Source: Defluviicoccus sp.
GTDB lineage: Bacteria > Pseudomonadota > Alphaproteobacteria > Rhodospirillales > Defluviicoccaceae
Assembly: GCA_029624735.1 (NCBI GenBank)
Contig: JARSSM010000028.1
Span: forward strand, 1-62,666
Direction: 5' to 3'
DNA length: 62,666 nucleotides
The translations under genes were made by a program, and so were the position numbers. The number at the start of each line of letters is the position of its first letter. Positions within the stretch are counted from its first letter, which is position 1. Positions 38,936 to 49,047 of the stretch are shown here, in pieces. The notes under the pieces are model-generated. The model did no database searches and was not told where the DNA came from. It saw only the letters and a list, made by a program, of their open reading frames with translations.

Positions 38936-39997
38936 GTGACAACGAAGGTCGCTCTGATCACCGGCATCACCGGCCAGGACGGCGCCTTCCTTGCTGAGCT
39001 GCTGCTGAGCAAGGGCTATGTGGTGCACGGGATCAAGCGGCGCGCGTCCTCGTTCAATACCGGCCGCGTCGATCATCTCTACGTCGACCCGCATGAGCCG
39101 GGCGCGCGGTTTTTCATGCACTATGGCGACCTCACCGACGCGACCAATCTGATCCGCATCGTTCAGCAGGTCCAGCCCGACGAGATCTATAATCTTGCCG
39201 CCCAGAGCCACGTCCAAGTCAGCTTCGAGACGCCGGAGTACACCGCCAACGCTGACGGCATCGGCGCGCTCAGGCTCCTGGAGGCAATGCGCATCCTCAA
39301 TCTCGGCGGCAAGACCCGATTCTACCAAGCCTCAACCTCGGAGCTCTATGGCAGTTCGCCGCCTCCTCAGAGCGAACGGACGCCGTTCCGGCCGCGCAGC
39401 CCTTATGCGGCCGCCAAGCTCTATGCCTACTGGATCACCGTCAACTACCGTGAGGCCTACGGCCTGCACGCATCGAACGGGATTCTCTTCAACCATGAGG
39501 GGCCGACCCGCGGCGAGACTTTCGTGACCCGCAAGATCAGCCGCGGCGTCGCGGCCATCGCGTTGGGGTTGCAGGACCGGCTCTACCTAGGCAATCTCGA
39601 TGCCAAGCGGGACTGGGGGCATGCGCGCGACTATGTCGAGGGCATGTGGCGGATCCTGCAGCAGGACAAGCCGGACGACTACGTGCTCGCGACCGAACAA
39701 ACCCACTCGGTGCGCGCGTTCGTGGAGCGGGCATTTGCGGTCGTCGATCGAACCGTCGCTTGGGAGGGAAAGGGCGTCGAAGAGAAAGGCGTTGACGTCC
39801 GCAGCGGCCAGCTATTGGTCGAGATCGACCCTGACTACTTCCGGCCGACCGAAGTCGATCATCTGTGTGGCGACGCGTCGAAGGCCCATCGCGTCCTCGA
39901 CTGGCACCACAAGACGCGCTTCGAAGATCTGGTCCGCGAAATGGTGGAAACTGACCTGACGGCGATGCGCAGCGCCGGAAAGCACAATGACGGTTAA
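38936..39997 (+). CDS. gmd: GDP-mannose 4,6-dehydratase
   Basis: 353 residues from a GTG at 38936, chosen for its AAGGAGGGGG ribosome-binding site. Extended SDR fold: [44 protein letters not shown], the active-site STSELYG, and YxxxK in [13 protein letters not shown]. Product specificity is supported by [21 protein letters not shown]. It makes GDP-4-keto-6-deoxymannose for surface polysaccharide. Overlaps fcl by 11 bp. Confidence 0.96.
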   Translation: MTTKVALITGITGQDGAFLAELLLSKGYVVHGIKRRASSFNTGRVDHLYVDPHEPGARFFMHYGDLTDATNLIRIVQQVQPDEIYNLAAQSHVQVSFETPEYTANADGIGALRLLEAMRILNLGGKTRFYQASTSELYGSSPPPQSERTPFRPRSPYAAAKLYAYWITVNYREAYGLHASNGILFNHEGPTRGETFVTRKISRGVAAIALGLQDRLYLGNLDAKRDWGHARDYVEGMWRILQQDKPDDYVLATEQTHSVRAFVERAFAVVDRTVAWEGKGVEEKGVDVRSGQLLVEIDPDYFRPTEVDHLCGDASKAHRVLDWHHKTRFEDLVREMVETDLTAMRSAGKHNDG

Positions 39998-40943
39998 CGC
40001 GCTGCCTTACGACGTTACCGGCAAGCGGGTGTGGATCGCCGGTCACCGTGGCATGGTGGGCTCGGCGATCGTGCGCCGGCTGACGCGCGAGGCGTGTGAG
40101 GTGCTGACGGTCGAGCGCGCGGCGGTCGACCTGCGCCGCCAAGCGGAGATGGAAGCCTGGCTGGCGGCCAACCGGCCGCAGGCGATCTTCCTCGCCGCCG
40201 CCACGGTCGGCGGCATTCTTGCGAACGACACCCGCCCCGCCGAGTTCCTGTACGACAACCTCGCGATCGAGGCGAACATCATCGAGGGCGCGCATCGCTG
40301 CGGCGTCGAGAAGCTCTTGTTCCTGGGGTCGTCCTGCATCTACCCGCGCCTGGCGCCGCAGCCGATGCCGGAAGACGCACTCCTGACCGGCCCGCTTGAG
40401 CCGACCAACCAGTGGTACGCGGTCGCCAAGATCGCCGGCATCAAGCTTTGCCAGGCCTACCGACGCCAGTACGGCTGCGATTTCATCTCGGTCATGCCGA
40501 CCAACCTCTATGGTCCCGGCGACAACTTCGACCTCGCGTCAAGCCACGTGGTACCGGCCTTGATCGCCAAGTTTCACCAAGCCAAGGTGACCGGCGCCGA
40601 GAGCGTCGAGATCTGGGGTACGGGGATGCCCCGGCGCGAGTTTCTCTACGTCGATGATCTCGCCGATGCCGTGGTGCATGTGATGCGAGCCTATTCCGGC
40701 GAGGACCACATCAACATTGGCACCGGCACCGACATCACCATCGCCGAGCTTGCCGCGATGGTTGCCAAAGTCGTCGGCTTCGAAGGCCGCCTCGTCTTCG
40801 ATGCAACCAAACCAGACGGCACACCGCGCAAGCTTCTGGATGTCAGCCGCCTAAAGGCGCTGGGCTGGACGGCGCGAACGACGCTGGAGGAGGGGCTGGA
40901 ACTGAGCTATCGCTGGTTTCGGAAACAGGGCGAGCGCAGATGA
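39987..40943 (+). CDS. fcl: GDP-L-fucose synthase
   Basis: 318-residue extended [21 protein letters not shown] (NADPH), [43 protein letters not shown] (catalytic Ser, Tyr, Lys) and [14 protein letters not shown] are typical. It epimerises and reduces the Gmd product to GDP-L-fucose. Coupled to gmd upstream and to the glycosyltransferase gene by an ATGA overlap. Confidence 0.96.
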   Translation: MTVNALPYDVTGKRVWIAGHRGMVGSAIVRRLTREACEVLTVERAAVDLRRQAEMEAWLAANRPQAIFLAAATVGGILANDTRPAEFLYDNLAIEANIIEGAHRCGVEKLLFLGSSCIYPRLAPQPMPEDALLTGPLEPTNQWYAVAKIAGIKLCQAYRRQYGCDFISVMPTNLYGPGDNFDLASSHVVPALIAKFHQAKVTGAESVEIWGTGMPRREFLYVDDLADAVVHVMRAYSGEDHINIGTGTDITIAELAAMVAKVVGFEGRLVFDATKPDGTPRKLLDVSRLKALGWTARTTLEEGLELSYRWFRKQGERR

Positions 40944-42292
40944 ATTTCGCCCGCAAACTGCCTCTCGCGCCGTCTGCCTCTGACGGAAATGGCCGCCGCA
41001 TTTGCCTTTTCTACCATTTCTATTATCCCGATGACGTCGTCAGCGCGCGGCTTTTTGGCGACCTGTGCGAGGGATTGGCAGAGCGCGGCTGGCAGCCCGT
41101 GATTCTTACCAGCAATCGTATTCGGCGGAATCCAGCGCAATCGCTCTCCCTCGGCAGCGAGGTCCGCAACGGTGTTGAGATCGTCAGGGTCTGGCGGCCG
41201 GCTTTGGCTCAGGAGAGTTTCGCCGGCCGGCTCGTCAATTCGCTGTGGCTGCTTGCCGCCTGGCTTGTTTCTGTTGCTCGCATGCCGAAACCGGCCGCAT
41301 TCATCGTCGGCAGCGACCCGCCGCTCTCGCAATTTCTGTTTCCTTTTCTAAAACTGATCAGCCCCGCAAGCCGGGTCATCTTCTGGTGCTTCGATCTTTA
41401 TCCCGATGCGCTCGCCGCCGATAAGCCCACGGGCCGCCGAGCGATACTTGCACGCGTGTGTGCGCGCGCAATGCGTTTCACATACCGTTACCTCGACGTC
41501 TGCGTCGACATTGGCCCCTGCATGCGCGAAAAGTTGGCGGCCTACCGGCCCCGCGGTGAGGCGGTGACGCTGACTCCGTGGGCGCTGGTCGAGCCCGGAA
41601 GCGTTCGTGAACCGGATCCGGTCGTCCGGAAACAGATATTTGGCGATGCGGCCCTCGCGCTTCTCTATTCCGGCAACCTCGGCCACGCGCACGATTTCAC
41701 CGATTTTCTCGCCCTGGCGCGGCTATTAAAGGAGCACGCCCCTGGCATCGTGTTCGCCTTCGCGGTGGCCGGCATGCGCGTGCCAGAGCTCAAAGCAGCA
41801 TTGCGTGAAGACGAGCAATACATCCGCGTTCTCCCCCTCGCGCCCGAAGCAGACCTGCAGAAACACCTGGAAGCTGCGGATATCCACCTCGTCAGCCTCA
41901 GGCCGGAATGGTCGGGCGTTGTCGTTCCATCCAAGTTTTTTGGTTCCCTCGCGGCTGGGCGGCCGGTGCTCTATCGCGGGCCGTCAGACAGCAGCATCGC
42001 CCAATGGATCAAGGCCTTTGATCTGGGGGTGGTACTGGCAGCTGATAGTCAACCGGATGTTCTCCTCTGGCTGACTGAGCTCGCTCGTTCTGCGGACCAA
42101 CTAACCATTTGGCAGAAAAAGGCATTTGTGACGTATAGACGTCACTTTTCCATGCAGAAATGTATCGAGTCCTGGGATCAATTATTGTCACCCCCAGTGA
42201 TGGAGACTAGTAGCGAACAATCTGGACTCGCAACACTTGCCCCTTTTCGGGCATTGTCGATGAGAGACAGGAATGCTAGGAACGCGCCTTGA
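40940..42292 (+). CDS. GT4-like glycosyltransferase (WbuB-type)
   Basis: 450 residues, two Rossmann-like domains of the GT-B fold. The N-domain starts [40 protein letters not shown]. The C-domain has [13 protein letters not shown] and the donor-site region [31 protein letters not shown]. It probably adds a sugar (perhaps fucose, given its neighbours) to a lipid-linked polysaccharide unit. Translationally coupled to fcl. Last high-GC gene before the AT-rich block. Confidence 0.85.
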   Translation: MNFARKLPLAPSASDGNGRRICLFYHFYYPDDVVSARLFGDLCEGLAERGWQPVILTSNRIRRNPAQSLSLGSEVRNGVEIVRVWRPALAQESFAGRLVNSLWLLAAWLVSVARMPKPAAFIVGSDPPLSQFLFPFLKLISPASRVIFWCFDLYPDALAADKPTGRRAILARVCARAMRFTYRYLDVCVDIGPCMREKLAAYRPRGEAVTLTPWALVEPGSVREPDPVVRKQIFGDAALALLYSGNLGHAHDFTDFLALARLLKEHAPGIVFAFAVAGMRVPELKAALREDEQYIRVLPLAPEADLQKHLEAADIHLVSLRPEWSGVVVPSKFFGSLAAGRPVLYRGPSDSSIAQWIKAFDLGVVLAADSQPDVLLWLTELARSADQLTIWQKKAFVTYRRHFSMQKCIESWDQLLSPPVMETSSEQSGLATLAPFRALSMRDRNARNAP

Positions 42293-42607
42293 AGGGCGCG
42301 GGGCGTGCGTACCTAGATGCGCATTTTGGAGGAAAGTCAGCGGTCGCGCTAGGTCCGGAGCGCTCTGGTGCGGACGCGTTCGAAGCAAGAGATGCTATGA
42401 GAACATGCTGCTAATTTTTCGCTCCGCATTTATACTTAAGCGCTGTGGCGTGCTGCCGAAAATAATTCGTACTAGATGCGACTCAGTAGGCTAGCAGTAT
42501 TATATGCACAAATATATTGTATTTTAAATTTACCCAATTTGTCAAATCAAGCGGGTATTCACGAATAACTCTTAGTAGTCATTCTACAACCGCATTGGAG
42601 CACTAGA
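42293..42607. other. Composition-switch intergenic region
   Basis: 315 bp. The left half is GC-rich like its neighbours; from about 42410 it becomes strongly AT-rich, including TTGTATTTTAAATTTACCC. This probably holds the promoter of the following low-GC block. I see no gene. Confidence 0.5.
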
Positions 42608-43804
42608 ATGCAATTGAGTGGAGTGACGCGTTCACTTGACGCGCGATATGCCGTGTGGCTTATGTTTCTCGTTATTATTCTCTTTCCATGGGAAATGCGC
42701 AACATCGGAGCCGAATTAGCTTGCGCCTGTTTTCTAGCCATGCAAATGGCCATTTATCGTCTATCGTCGGCGCGTGCGTGGAGGCTTCCTGCCTGCATAC
42801 TTATTTTGGGATTGGCGTCTACATGGGCGTCTATTGCGTATGGCGCTGAAATAAACTTCTGGCAGCTTCTTCGGGAAGTGGGGCCGCTAGTTTTTTTCCT
42901 GGCGGCGTTTGATTTGGGTCAACAAGCGTCACGAAGTGGCGACGCAGATAGATATTATACATTATTAAATATGTTGTTACTAGGTACTACCGTCCATGCT
43001 ATCTTAGCCTATTTCGGCGTGTCCGTGGCAAATGCAAGGATAGTGATAGAGCCAAGCGCTTCGGGTGACGGATATGGGAGAGTATATTCTGTCCTTGTGC
43101 TGTCTTATTTTCCTATGCTATTTTATATGTTAAAGAAGCACACCTTGCTAATTGCGGCCTTTTGCGTGGCAGGTATTGCTCTAACTGCCAGCAGGGGGTA
43201 TGCTGTGACGGCCATTCTTATTGCCACGCACTGTGCAGCGCTTTCTATGTCGCGCCATGAAGGGAAATATATTTTAAGCTGGTTAACATTGCGTCGCGTG
43301 GCGTTGATAAGTGTGGTCGTTTTTATCGGTGTTTCCGGCTTATGGTTTCTCAGCGACAGACTATACGCGACGCTCGGAGCCGCCGATAGTCCGCGAATAC
43401 GTGAAATGCACGATGCAATCTCAATGCTCAGTAGCAACGCATATCGAGTGTTTTTCGGGATCGGATTCGGCATTCCGTACACTATGGGCTGGTTTACCTA
43501 CAGCGACGTTACGCTAGACGTAATTCGATCGTATGAGAATTCGCAGTTTGATATCCATAATTCGTTTTTTGCGGTGTTTCTTCGCGTTGGTGTGGTTGGG
43601 ATTTGTATGTTTTTGTTAGCACTATTGCGGACGGTCGGTATGGTAAAACAAAAGGTTCCTATTATATTGTTTTTGGTAGGCAGCGGATTTACGTCACATG
43701 CACTAGTTCAAACATTTGACGGTGCCTTGGCTCTATACGTATGGGGATTTATGGAGGAAAGGCGTCGAAAGGAAACATCGTTGGTAGAACAGAAGGTATA
43801 CTGA
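42608..43804 (+). CDS. O-antigen polymerase-like membrane protein
   Basis: 398 residues with about ten to twelve TM segments and a larger periplasmic loop holding SRGYAV and FGIGFGIPYTMG...SQFDIHNSFFAVFLRVGVVG. The latter H-N-S-F pattern is typical of Wzy/WaaL-family O-antigen polymerases and ligases. In a locus with a flippase and glycosyltransferases, Wzy-type polymerisation is the likely role. Codon and base use are much AT-richer than the flanking genes, indicating transfer. Confidence 0.75.
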   Translation: MQLSGVTRSLDARYAVWLMFLVIILFPWEMRNIGAELACACFLAMQMAIYRLSSARAWRLPACILILGLASTWASIAYGAEINFWQLLREVGPLVFFLAAFDLGQQASRSGDADRYYTLLNMLLLGTTVHAILAYFGVSVANARIVIEPSASGDGYGRVYSVLVLSYFPMLFYMLKKHTLLIAAFCVAGIALTASRGYAVTAILIATHCAALSMSRHEGKYILSWLTLRRVALISVVVFIGVSGLWFLSDRLYATLGAADSPRIREMHDAISMLSSNAYRVFFGIGFGIPYTMGWFTYSDVTLDVIRSYENSQFDIHNSFFAVFLRVGVVGICMFLLALLRTVGMVKQKVPIILFLVGSGFTSHALVQTFDGALALYVWGFMEERRRKETSLVEQKVY

Positions 43805-43901
43805 TTGCCTGGGCATCGCCTGCGCCATTCGTGAAGTAAACCTGACAACGATGTACTGTGATGTTTTTTTCGGTAAGTTAGTTGGCCGTTAAGGAAAAAA
43901 G

Positions 43902-44846
43902 ATGGTTAGCGAGGCACAGACAACTTCGGTCGGCACGTTTGTAGCAGTTGGTAATTTACCAGGAGGGTTCGAGCGGTTAATTAGGCTCGCGTGGGCTCTT
44001 AGGAGCGTATTGCCACAGCCGGTCTTTGTACAGAAGGGTAGGGCGGCGTTGCCAGAGGGAGTTGAGTATGAGGCAGTAGATTTCGTGAGTTCCCGAGAGT
44101 TTTCAAATTTGATCAGAGACTCGAAAATTGTGCTTGGTCACTGCGGAGTCGGCTTGTTTTTGTCATGTAATCGCTTTGCGAAGTGTCCACTACTTGTACC
44201 ACGATCCTCAGTGTTTCGTGAGCATATTGACGAACACCAAATGGAGCTTGCGGAGAAGTTGGAGTCGGATCGCCTAGCGTGGGTAATCCGTCCTGGTATG
44301 GAGGTGACGGATATTGAGCAAATTGTCCGCGTGCAATTGGAAAACCCGAAACCCTGTCCCACGGTTGAAATGGAGGCACCCGACATTGAGGAGTTGGGTG
44401 CTCGCATTGTTGCGGTTGCGTCTGTGGGCGGGCATCGCCAGGAACTGACTCGGTGGGTCCATAAACAGCCCTGTGACAAAATCTATGTCACGGACGCGTG
44501 GTGCCAGGAAGTTGAAGAAGGTAGTATCAAGCTCTTTCCCAGCTGTGCAGATCGCCGCTTGTTTCCGCTCCGTGTGTTGCAGGCAGGTCGGTTCTTGACG
44601 GCACGAGAGGGCTATTCGGTTCTAACGAACGGAGCGGGAGTAGGTGCCGCGTTTGTTTTGGCGGCTTCGGTGTTAGGACGGAAGTCCTACATTGTAGAGT
44701 CTCTTACTAGGATCAAAGCTCCGTCAACGTGGTTTAGGGTCTCCAGTCGATGTGCGAGTAAGTGTTTCGCTTATGAGTGGGCGGAATGGGCCCATAGCTA
44801 TAGGCGAAGGGTTCAGATATTGGGCGTCTTGAAGACCAGCAATTAG
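43902..44846 (+). CDS. Fused Alg13/Alg14-type glycosyltransferase (PssE-PssD)
   Basis: 314 residues. Residues 1-155 resemble the catalytic GT28 C-terminal/Alg13/PssE unit: GTFVAVGNLPGGFERLIRLAW, ILGHCGVGL-like VLGHCGVGLFLS and LLVPRSSVFREHIDEHQMELAEKL. Residues 160-314 resemble the membrane-docking Alg14/PssD unit: VASVGGHRQELTRW, KIYVTDAW, LTNGAGVGAAFVLAASVLGRKSYIVESLTRIKAPS. In bacteria these are normally two separate genes acting as a dimer. Here they are one chain, with the Alg13-like part first. Probable sugar addition to a lipid-linked acceptor at the inner membrane. AT-rich block. Confidence 0.75.
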   Translation: MVSEAQTTSVGTFVAVGNLPGGFERLIRLAWALRSVLPQPVFVQKGRAALPEGVEYEAVDFVSSREFSNLIRDSKIVLGHCGVGLFLSCNRFAKCPLLVPRSSVFREHIDEHQMELAEKLESDRLAWVIRPGMEVTDIEQIVRVQLENPKPCPTVEMEAPDIEELGARIVAVASVGGHRQELTRWVHKQPCDKIYVTDAWCQEVEEGSIKLFPSCADRRLFPLRVLQAGRFLTAREGYSVLTNGAGVGAAFVLAASVLGRKSYIVESLTRIKAPSTWFRVSSRCASKCFAYEWAEWAHSYRRRVQILGVLKTSN

Positions 44847-44863
44847 AGAACCGGAGGGTTACG

Positions 44864-45781
44864 ATGAGAGCTATATTGTTTAGGCGGGAGGACCCACATC
44901 GATGTTATGATCGATATCTTCCTGCGATTGAGCAGGCATTAGGTGTTAATATAAGTATAGTGAAAAGAATGACGTCGGCGCTGTCCTCTGAATATTGGAT
45001 TGTGAGGGGGGTGCTCGTCGTTTTGGGGGATCTGTCAACAATTTCTAATATACTTAGCATTCGCGGAACTGAGTACCGCTTCGTCAGGGAATTTTCTGCC
45101 GTCATGTGGGCTATTTGCTTGCCTGTCGTCATATTTTGGAGGAGGGTATTTATATTGAATATAAACGCAAATCTCAATAATAAAATAGACGCATTCTTGA
45201 TAAAATATATATTGAGTAGATTACTTAACGTAGGCTTCATGTGCCCGAGCTGCGAACTGCTGCGCGTGTTTCCAGATATCATGGCCATTAACATTTACAA
45301 AAATGTATCGGTGCAGCCAAGGAAAGCGAGTAAAGTATTGGTATTTATCGGTCAGCGTCCGGAACAGCGCCGACCAGACGTGGATGAATACATCGGTAAA
45401 ATAGTTGGGTGCCTAGGTGGAACAGGTATTGCGGTTAACGTGGTAGGCAAGTGTTTCGACAGGTCGGGTTGCAAAGCAAAGGCATTGGCGGATGAGTCTG
45501 CGTTTTTTGAGGAGGTTCGGGGGAGCGTGGTGGTAATTCTATATGAGGCAGTTGCGTATTCTCGAAGGCATTCCGGCTTGGTGTGGGATGTTCTGCTCAA
45601 TTCACCCTTTGTCTACCTGCCAAAGACTCCTGTTTTGTTGGCGCAAGCTGAGGGCTTCAACAACTGGAGTGCTTTCGCCGGTCTCGACGAATTTGGGGAT
45701 GCAATGTGGGACTTGAAGGAAAGAATTGGAGAGTCACGCGCCTTGTTAGAGGGCCGCGAAAGTGGTTGTTTACGCTCTTGA
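44864..45781 (+). CDS. Unknown polysaccharide-locus protein
   Basis: 305 residues; I do not recognise the family. GGAGGG precedes the ATG. A hydrophobic stretch near residues 77-98 (AVMWAICLPVVIFWRRVFILNI) may dock to the membrane. The C-terminal half has glycosyltransferase-like features: KVLVFIGQRPEQRRPDVDEYIGKIVGC, then VVILYEAVAYSRRHSGLVWDVLLNSPFVYLPKTPVLL. It starts 17 bp after the Alg13/14 fusion gene and shares its AT-rich composition. A glycosyltransferase role is a guess from context. Confidence 0.6.
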   Translation: MRAILFRREDPHRCYDRYLPAIEQALGVNISIVKRMTSALSSEYWIVRGVLVVLGDLSTISNILSIRGTEYRFVREFSAVMWAICLPVVIFWRRVFILNINANLNNKIDAFLIKYILSRLLNVGFMCPSCELLRVFPDIMAINIYKNVSVQPRKASKVLVFIGQRPEQRRPDVDEYIGKIVGCLGGTGIAVNVVGKCFDRSGCKAKALADESAFFEEVRGSVVVILYEAVAYSRRHSGLVWDVLLNSPFVYLPKTPVLLAQAEGFNNWSAFAGLDEFGDAMWDLKERIGESRALLEGRESGCLRS

Positions 45782-45836
45782 GTGTAGAAAAGGGGTAGTG
45801 CGACTATTTCCGATAGGAAGGACGGGAAATCGAGGG

Positions 45837-46568
45837 ATGTTGGTTCTGAGAGTGGTTAAAAAGTCTGTACGTTCGTTGGGTATTGATTTAAAGCTGTTAA
45901 AGAACACGCCGTCATTCACTCTTTGCGGTCTTAGAAACCTCGATATCAGGACCATTCTGGACATTGGCGCGAACGAAGGGCAGTTCGCTATGTTCGCACG
46001 TCGCCATTTCCCGCATGCTCGGATCATTTCCTTCGAGCCTTTGCCGGCCCCCTTCGCAAAGCTGCAATCCCTGGCTAGGCACGACCGCAAACTTCTGCCG
46101 GTGAATAGCGCGCTCGGCGCCGAGACTGGAACTCGCAATTTTCACCTTCACACTGCACACAGTCCATCCTCATCCTTTCTAGCGACGACATGCCGTAAGC
46201 ACGAATTGTATCCCCAAACGGTTTCCCAAGAGGAAGTTATGGTTGAACTCAACACGCTCGACGGCTGGGCCGCAGGGGCCGTCGTTGCCTTGGAGCCGGG
46301 ACTACTCGTAAAGCTTGATGTCCAGGGGTATGAAGACCGGGTGATTGCCGGGGGGGCGGCGGTATTTGCCCAAGCCGCAGCCTGCATTCTGGAGGTTAAC
46401 CTTGATGCGCTTTACGAGGGGCAGGCAAGTTTCGACGATCTGGTGCAGCGGATGCGCGCGCACGGCCTTGGGTACGCCGGAAACCTTAGTCAGGCTTATG
46501 CGCCGGATGGGCACGTCGTATTTCTGGACGCCGTCTTCCTGCGCAGGTCGCCTGCCGCGCAAATTTAG
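45837..46568 (+). CDS. FkbM family methyltransferase
   Basis: 243 residues from the ATG at 45837 (GAGGG upstream; a GTG start at 45762 would overlap the previous gene). SAM-binding motif I ILDIGANEGQFAMFARRHFPHARIISFEPLPAPF; FkbM features include TLDGWAAG and LVKLDVQGYEDRVIAGGAAVFAQAAACILEVNLDALYEG. Likely O-methylation of a sugar in the polysaccharide. Composition returns to high GC within this gene. Confidence 0.85.
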   Translation: MLVLRVVKKSVRSLGIDLKLLKNTPSFTLCGLRNLDIRTILDIGANEGQFAMFARRHFPHARIISFEPLPAPFAKLQSLARHDRKLLPVNSALGAETGTRNFHLHTAHSPSSSFLATTCRKHELYPQTVSQEEVMVELNTLDGWAAGAVVALEPGLLVKLDVQGYEDRVIAGGAAVFAQAAACILEVNLDALYEGQASFDDLVQRMRAHGLGYAGNLSQAYAPDGHVVFLDAVFLRRSPAAQI

Positions 46569-46580
46569 TCGCTCGTGGCG

Positions 46581-48119
46581 ATGCCCGGTACTGCCGGCAT
46601 GAGCACCGGTCGGCTTCCCCGCAACAGTATCGCTTCAGTCGCTCAGGTCGTTCTAAGCACACTCCTTTTACTGATCCTTTACCGCGTGCTGGTGCGCACG
46701 ATCGGCGCCGAAGGGGTTGGGATCTGGTCGCTGGTCCTCGCCGGCACCGCCATCAGCCGGCTGGCCGAGTTTGGCTTTACCGGAGCGGTTGTCAAGTTCG
46801 TGGCAGGCGGGCTTGCCGGCGGGGACCGCGAGGGAGCAGCATCCGATGTCTGGCTCGCGGCAAGCGTCGTCGCTGGCTTCCTCGGCGTCGGCATGGTAGT
46901 GGTGCTCGTCTGCTTCGACCTCCTCATCGAACTTGCCGTCGATCAGCCGGCGGCGCGGGAGAGCGCCCGCGCGCTGCTGCCGTTTGCCATCGCCTCGCTT
47001 TGGCTCAGCGGCATCGGCGCAGTGGTCCTTTCCGGCATCGACGGCTGCCAGCGGATGGACCTGCGCAGCCTCATCGTCACGCTCGGCACCGCCGCCAATG
47101 TCGGCATCGCGCTGATGGTGGTCGGCACGTGGGGTTTGCGGGGTGTGGCCATCGCCCATTTGACCCAGTCGATCTTGGTGCTCGCCGTCGCGGCCGTCGT
47201 GCTGGCCCGTCTCCTGCCGTTGGTCCGGGTTCGGAGGCGGTGGTGGTCCAGACGGCGCTTCCGCGCCTTCTTCAAGTATGGGATCAACATTCAGATCGCA
47301 TCGATGGCAATGCTGTTGTTCGAGCCAACCACCAAGATGCTGCTTGGCCGATACGGCGACCTCGCGGCGGTCGGCTACTACGAGATGGCCAACGGTGTCA
47401 TTACGCGCGCGCGCGCCCTTCTGGTTGCCGCCTACCAAGCCCTCGTTCCGACCGTCGCGGGGATGGCCGCACAGGACTCACGCGCGGTGGTAAGTCTCTA
47501 CCAACGATCGCTCGCGCTACTGATGCTCTTGATCCCGCCGGGGTACGCCTCGCTCGCGATAAGCGTTCCGGCGCTGTCGATCGTGCTCCTCGGTCAGCGG
47601 GATATGCAGTTCCTTGTCATCGCCTGGATGGCGTGCGCGGGATGGGTGGTGAATACCATCAATGTTCCTGCCTACTTCTGCAACGTAGGAACCGGCCACT
47701 TGCGCTGGAACACCATTTCGCACGTGGTGATGGGAGTTGCTAACCTCGGTTTGTCGGCGACGCTCGGTGCATTCTTCGGCTGGCATGGGGTGATTGTAGG
47801 CAGCATGACGGCGCTCAGCCTCGGCAGCTTGCCGATTGTTGTCGCCTTTCACCGCCAGCACCGGCTCTCACTCGGGGAGATCGTTCCCCACGGCCACCGC
47901 TTGTTACTGGCCACAAGCGTGATTGCGGCAACGGCGTTGACAACCGCTTCGAATTATTGGCTCCCCGCGATCGGCGACACACGCGAAGCGCTGCTTCGCG
48001 CCCTTGTGCCGGTAGCTGCGGGTCTTTTATTGCTTGGCGCGCTGGTGCTGCGCCATCCGCTCTTTCATGTCTCGCTCACTCTGCTACGCCGCGCCGTTTC
48101 ACCACGAAATCCGTCATAA
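46581..48119 (+). CDS. Polysaccharide flippase (Wzx/MOP family)
   Basis: 512 residues from the ATG at 46581; ATG at 46599 or GTG at 46575 are alternatives, none with a good Shine-Dalgarno. About twelve to fourteen TM segments with the MOP pattern IASVAQVVLSTLLLLILYRVLVRTIGAEGVGIWSLVLAGTAISRLAEFGFTGAVVKFVA. It should flip the lipid-linked repeat unit across the inner membrane for the Wzy-like polymerase at 42608. Last gene of the polysaccharide locus; convergent with the disrupted gene at 48189. Confidence 0.85.
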   Translation: MPGTAGMSTGRLPRNSIASVAQVVLSTLLLLILYRVLVRTIGAEGVGIWSLVLAGTAISRLAEFGFTGAVVKFVAGGLAGGDREGAASDVWLAASVVAGFLGVGMVVVLVCFDLLIELAVDQPAARESARALLPFAIASLWLSGIGAVVLSGIDGCQRMDLRSLIVTLGTAANVGIALMVVGTWGLRGVAIAHLTQSILVLAVAAVVLARLLPLVRVRRRWWSRRRFRAFFKYGINIQIASMAMLLFEPTTKMLLGRYGDLAAVGYYEMANGVITRARALLVAAYQALVPTVAGMAAQDSRAVVSLYQRSLALLMLLIPPGYASLAISVPALSIVLLGQRDMQFLVIAWMACAGWVVNTINVPAYFCNVGTGHLRWNTISHVVMGVANLGLSATLGAFFGWHGVIVGSMTALSLGSLPIVVAFHRQHRLSLGEIVPHGHRLLLATSVIAATALTTASNYWLPAIGDTREALLRALVPVAAGLLLLGALVLRHPLFHVSLTLLRRAVSPRNPS

Positions 48120-48489
48120 GGGGTCCGCGATCGAACCAGACGATGAGGGGGCAGTTAACGGCTGCACAACAATGTCTCCTCGCACCTCTTAACCTTCCGC
48201 AACGACCTGCACCTTCCGAACCTCCTGCGGGCCTTCGAGCTGGAGGAGTTTGGTTTCGAGCACGCCGATCCGCTCCGAGCTCGCCACCAGCTTGTCGATG
48301 AGCGCGCCGCGCTCCTTCGCGAACGCATCGCGGTCTTTTTGCAGTTGTTCGATGAAGTAGTCCTTGGCCCGCGTCGTGATCTGCAGGTCGCGGTTTTCCC
48401 GTTCGAGTTCTTCCCAACGGCCGCTTCCCTTCCCCGGCAAATCCTCCGCTTCGGCACGCTTCGGAAGGGGTTCCGCCGCGGGCGCGTGT

Positions 48490-48497
48490 GCTTCCGC
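48490..48497. repeat. IS66 target-site duplication, left copy
   Basis: GCTTCCGC immediately before the IS left end; identical to 51109-51116. Eight bp is the duplication length expected for the IS66 family. Confidence 0.9.
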
Positions 48498-48600
48498 GTA
48501 AGCATCCGGGGAAGGCCGCCTTCTGCTTGGCATGAGGTTGTGGCTTGTCTCGGCACTGGTGCAAGCACTGGTGTTTGCACCGGTGCAAGAGGCGGTGCTT

Positions 48601-49047
48601 ATGGGGCAGGTTCATGTCCTGACCGGACCGGAACGGCGGCGGCGGTTCAGTCTTGAAGAGAAGCGGACGATTGTCGCTCGGGCGTTTGCCTGCGGCGCGG
48701 TGGTGTCTGACGTGGCGCGCCGGGCGGACGTCTGCGCGAGCCTGATTTACCGTTGGCGGCGGGAGCTGGGGGCCGTCCCCAGCGGTTTTGCCGAAGTGAT
48801 CGTGGCACCGATTATCGCCGCGAGCGACGGTGACGGTTCCGGCGACGGCCACGGCAGTGGCGATGAGTGCGGCGAGCGGGCTTGTCTGCCGGCCCGTCGT
48901 CGCGTCGAGGCGTCGCGTCCTGACGCTTCCGATGCGGTCGTACCGTCGATCGAGGTCGAGCTGGCCGGCGCATCACGGCTGCGCATACCCGCGTCGATCC
49001 CGCCGGAGCTGGCGGCGGCGGTGATCACGGCTTTGCGGCGCCGATGA
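48601..49047 (+). CDS. tnpA: IS66 accessory protein TnpA
   Basis: 148 residues from the ATG at 48601. N-terminal HTH of the IS66 OrfA type (RRRFSLEEKRTIVARAFACGAVVSDVARRADVCASLIYRWRREL), an Asp/Gly/Ser linker, and a C-terminal segment IEVELAGASRLRIPASIPPELAAAVITALRRR. It is needed with TnpB and TnpC for transposition. Repeats of GGTGCAAG lie just upstream. Overlaps tnpB by 4 bp. Confidence 0.92.
   Translation: MGQVHVLTGPERRRRFSLEEKRTIVARAFACGAVVSDVARRADVCASLIYRWRRELGAVPSGFAEVIVAPIIAASDGDGSGDGHGSGDECGERACLPARRRVEASRPDASDAVVPSIEVELAGASRLRIPASIPPELAAAVITALRRR

Noticed and set aside
42273..42494. 73-codon frame after the glycosyltransferase gene
   Set aside because: Poor start context, spans the composition switch, no homology.
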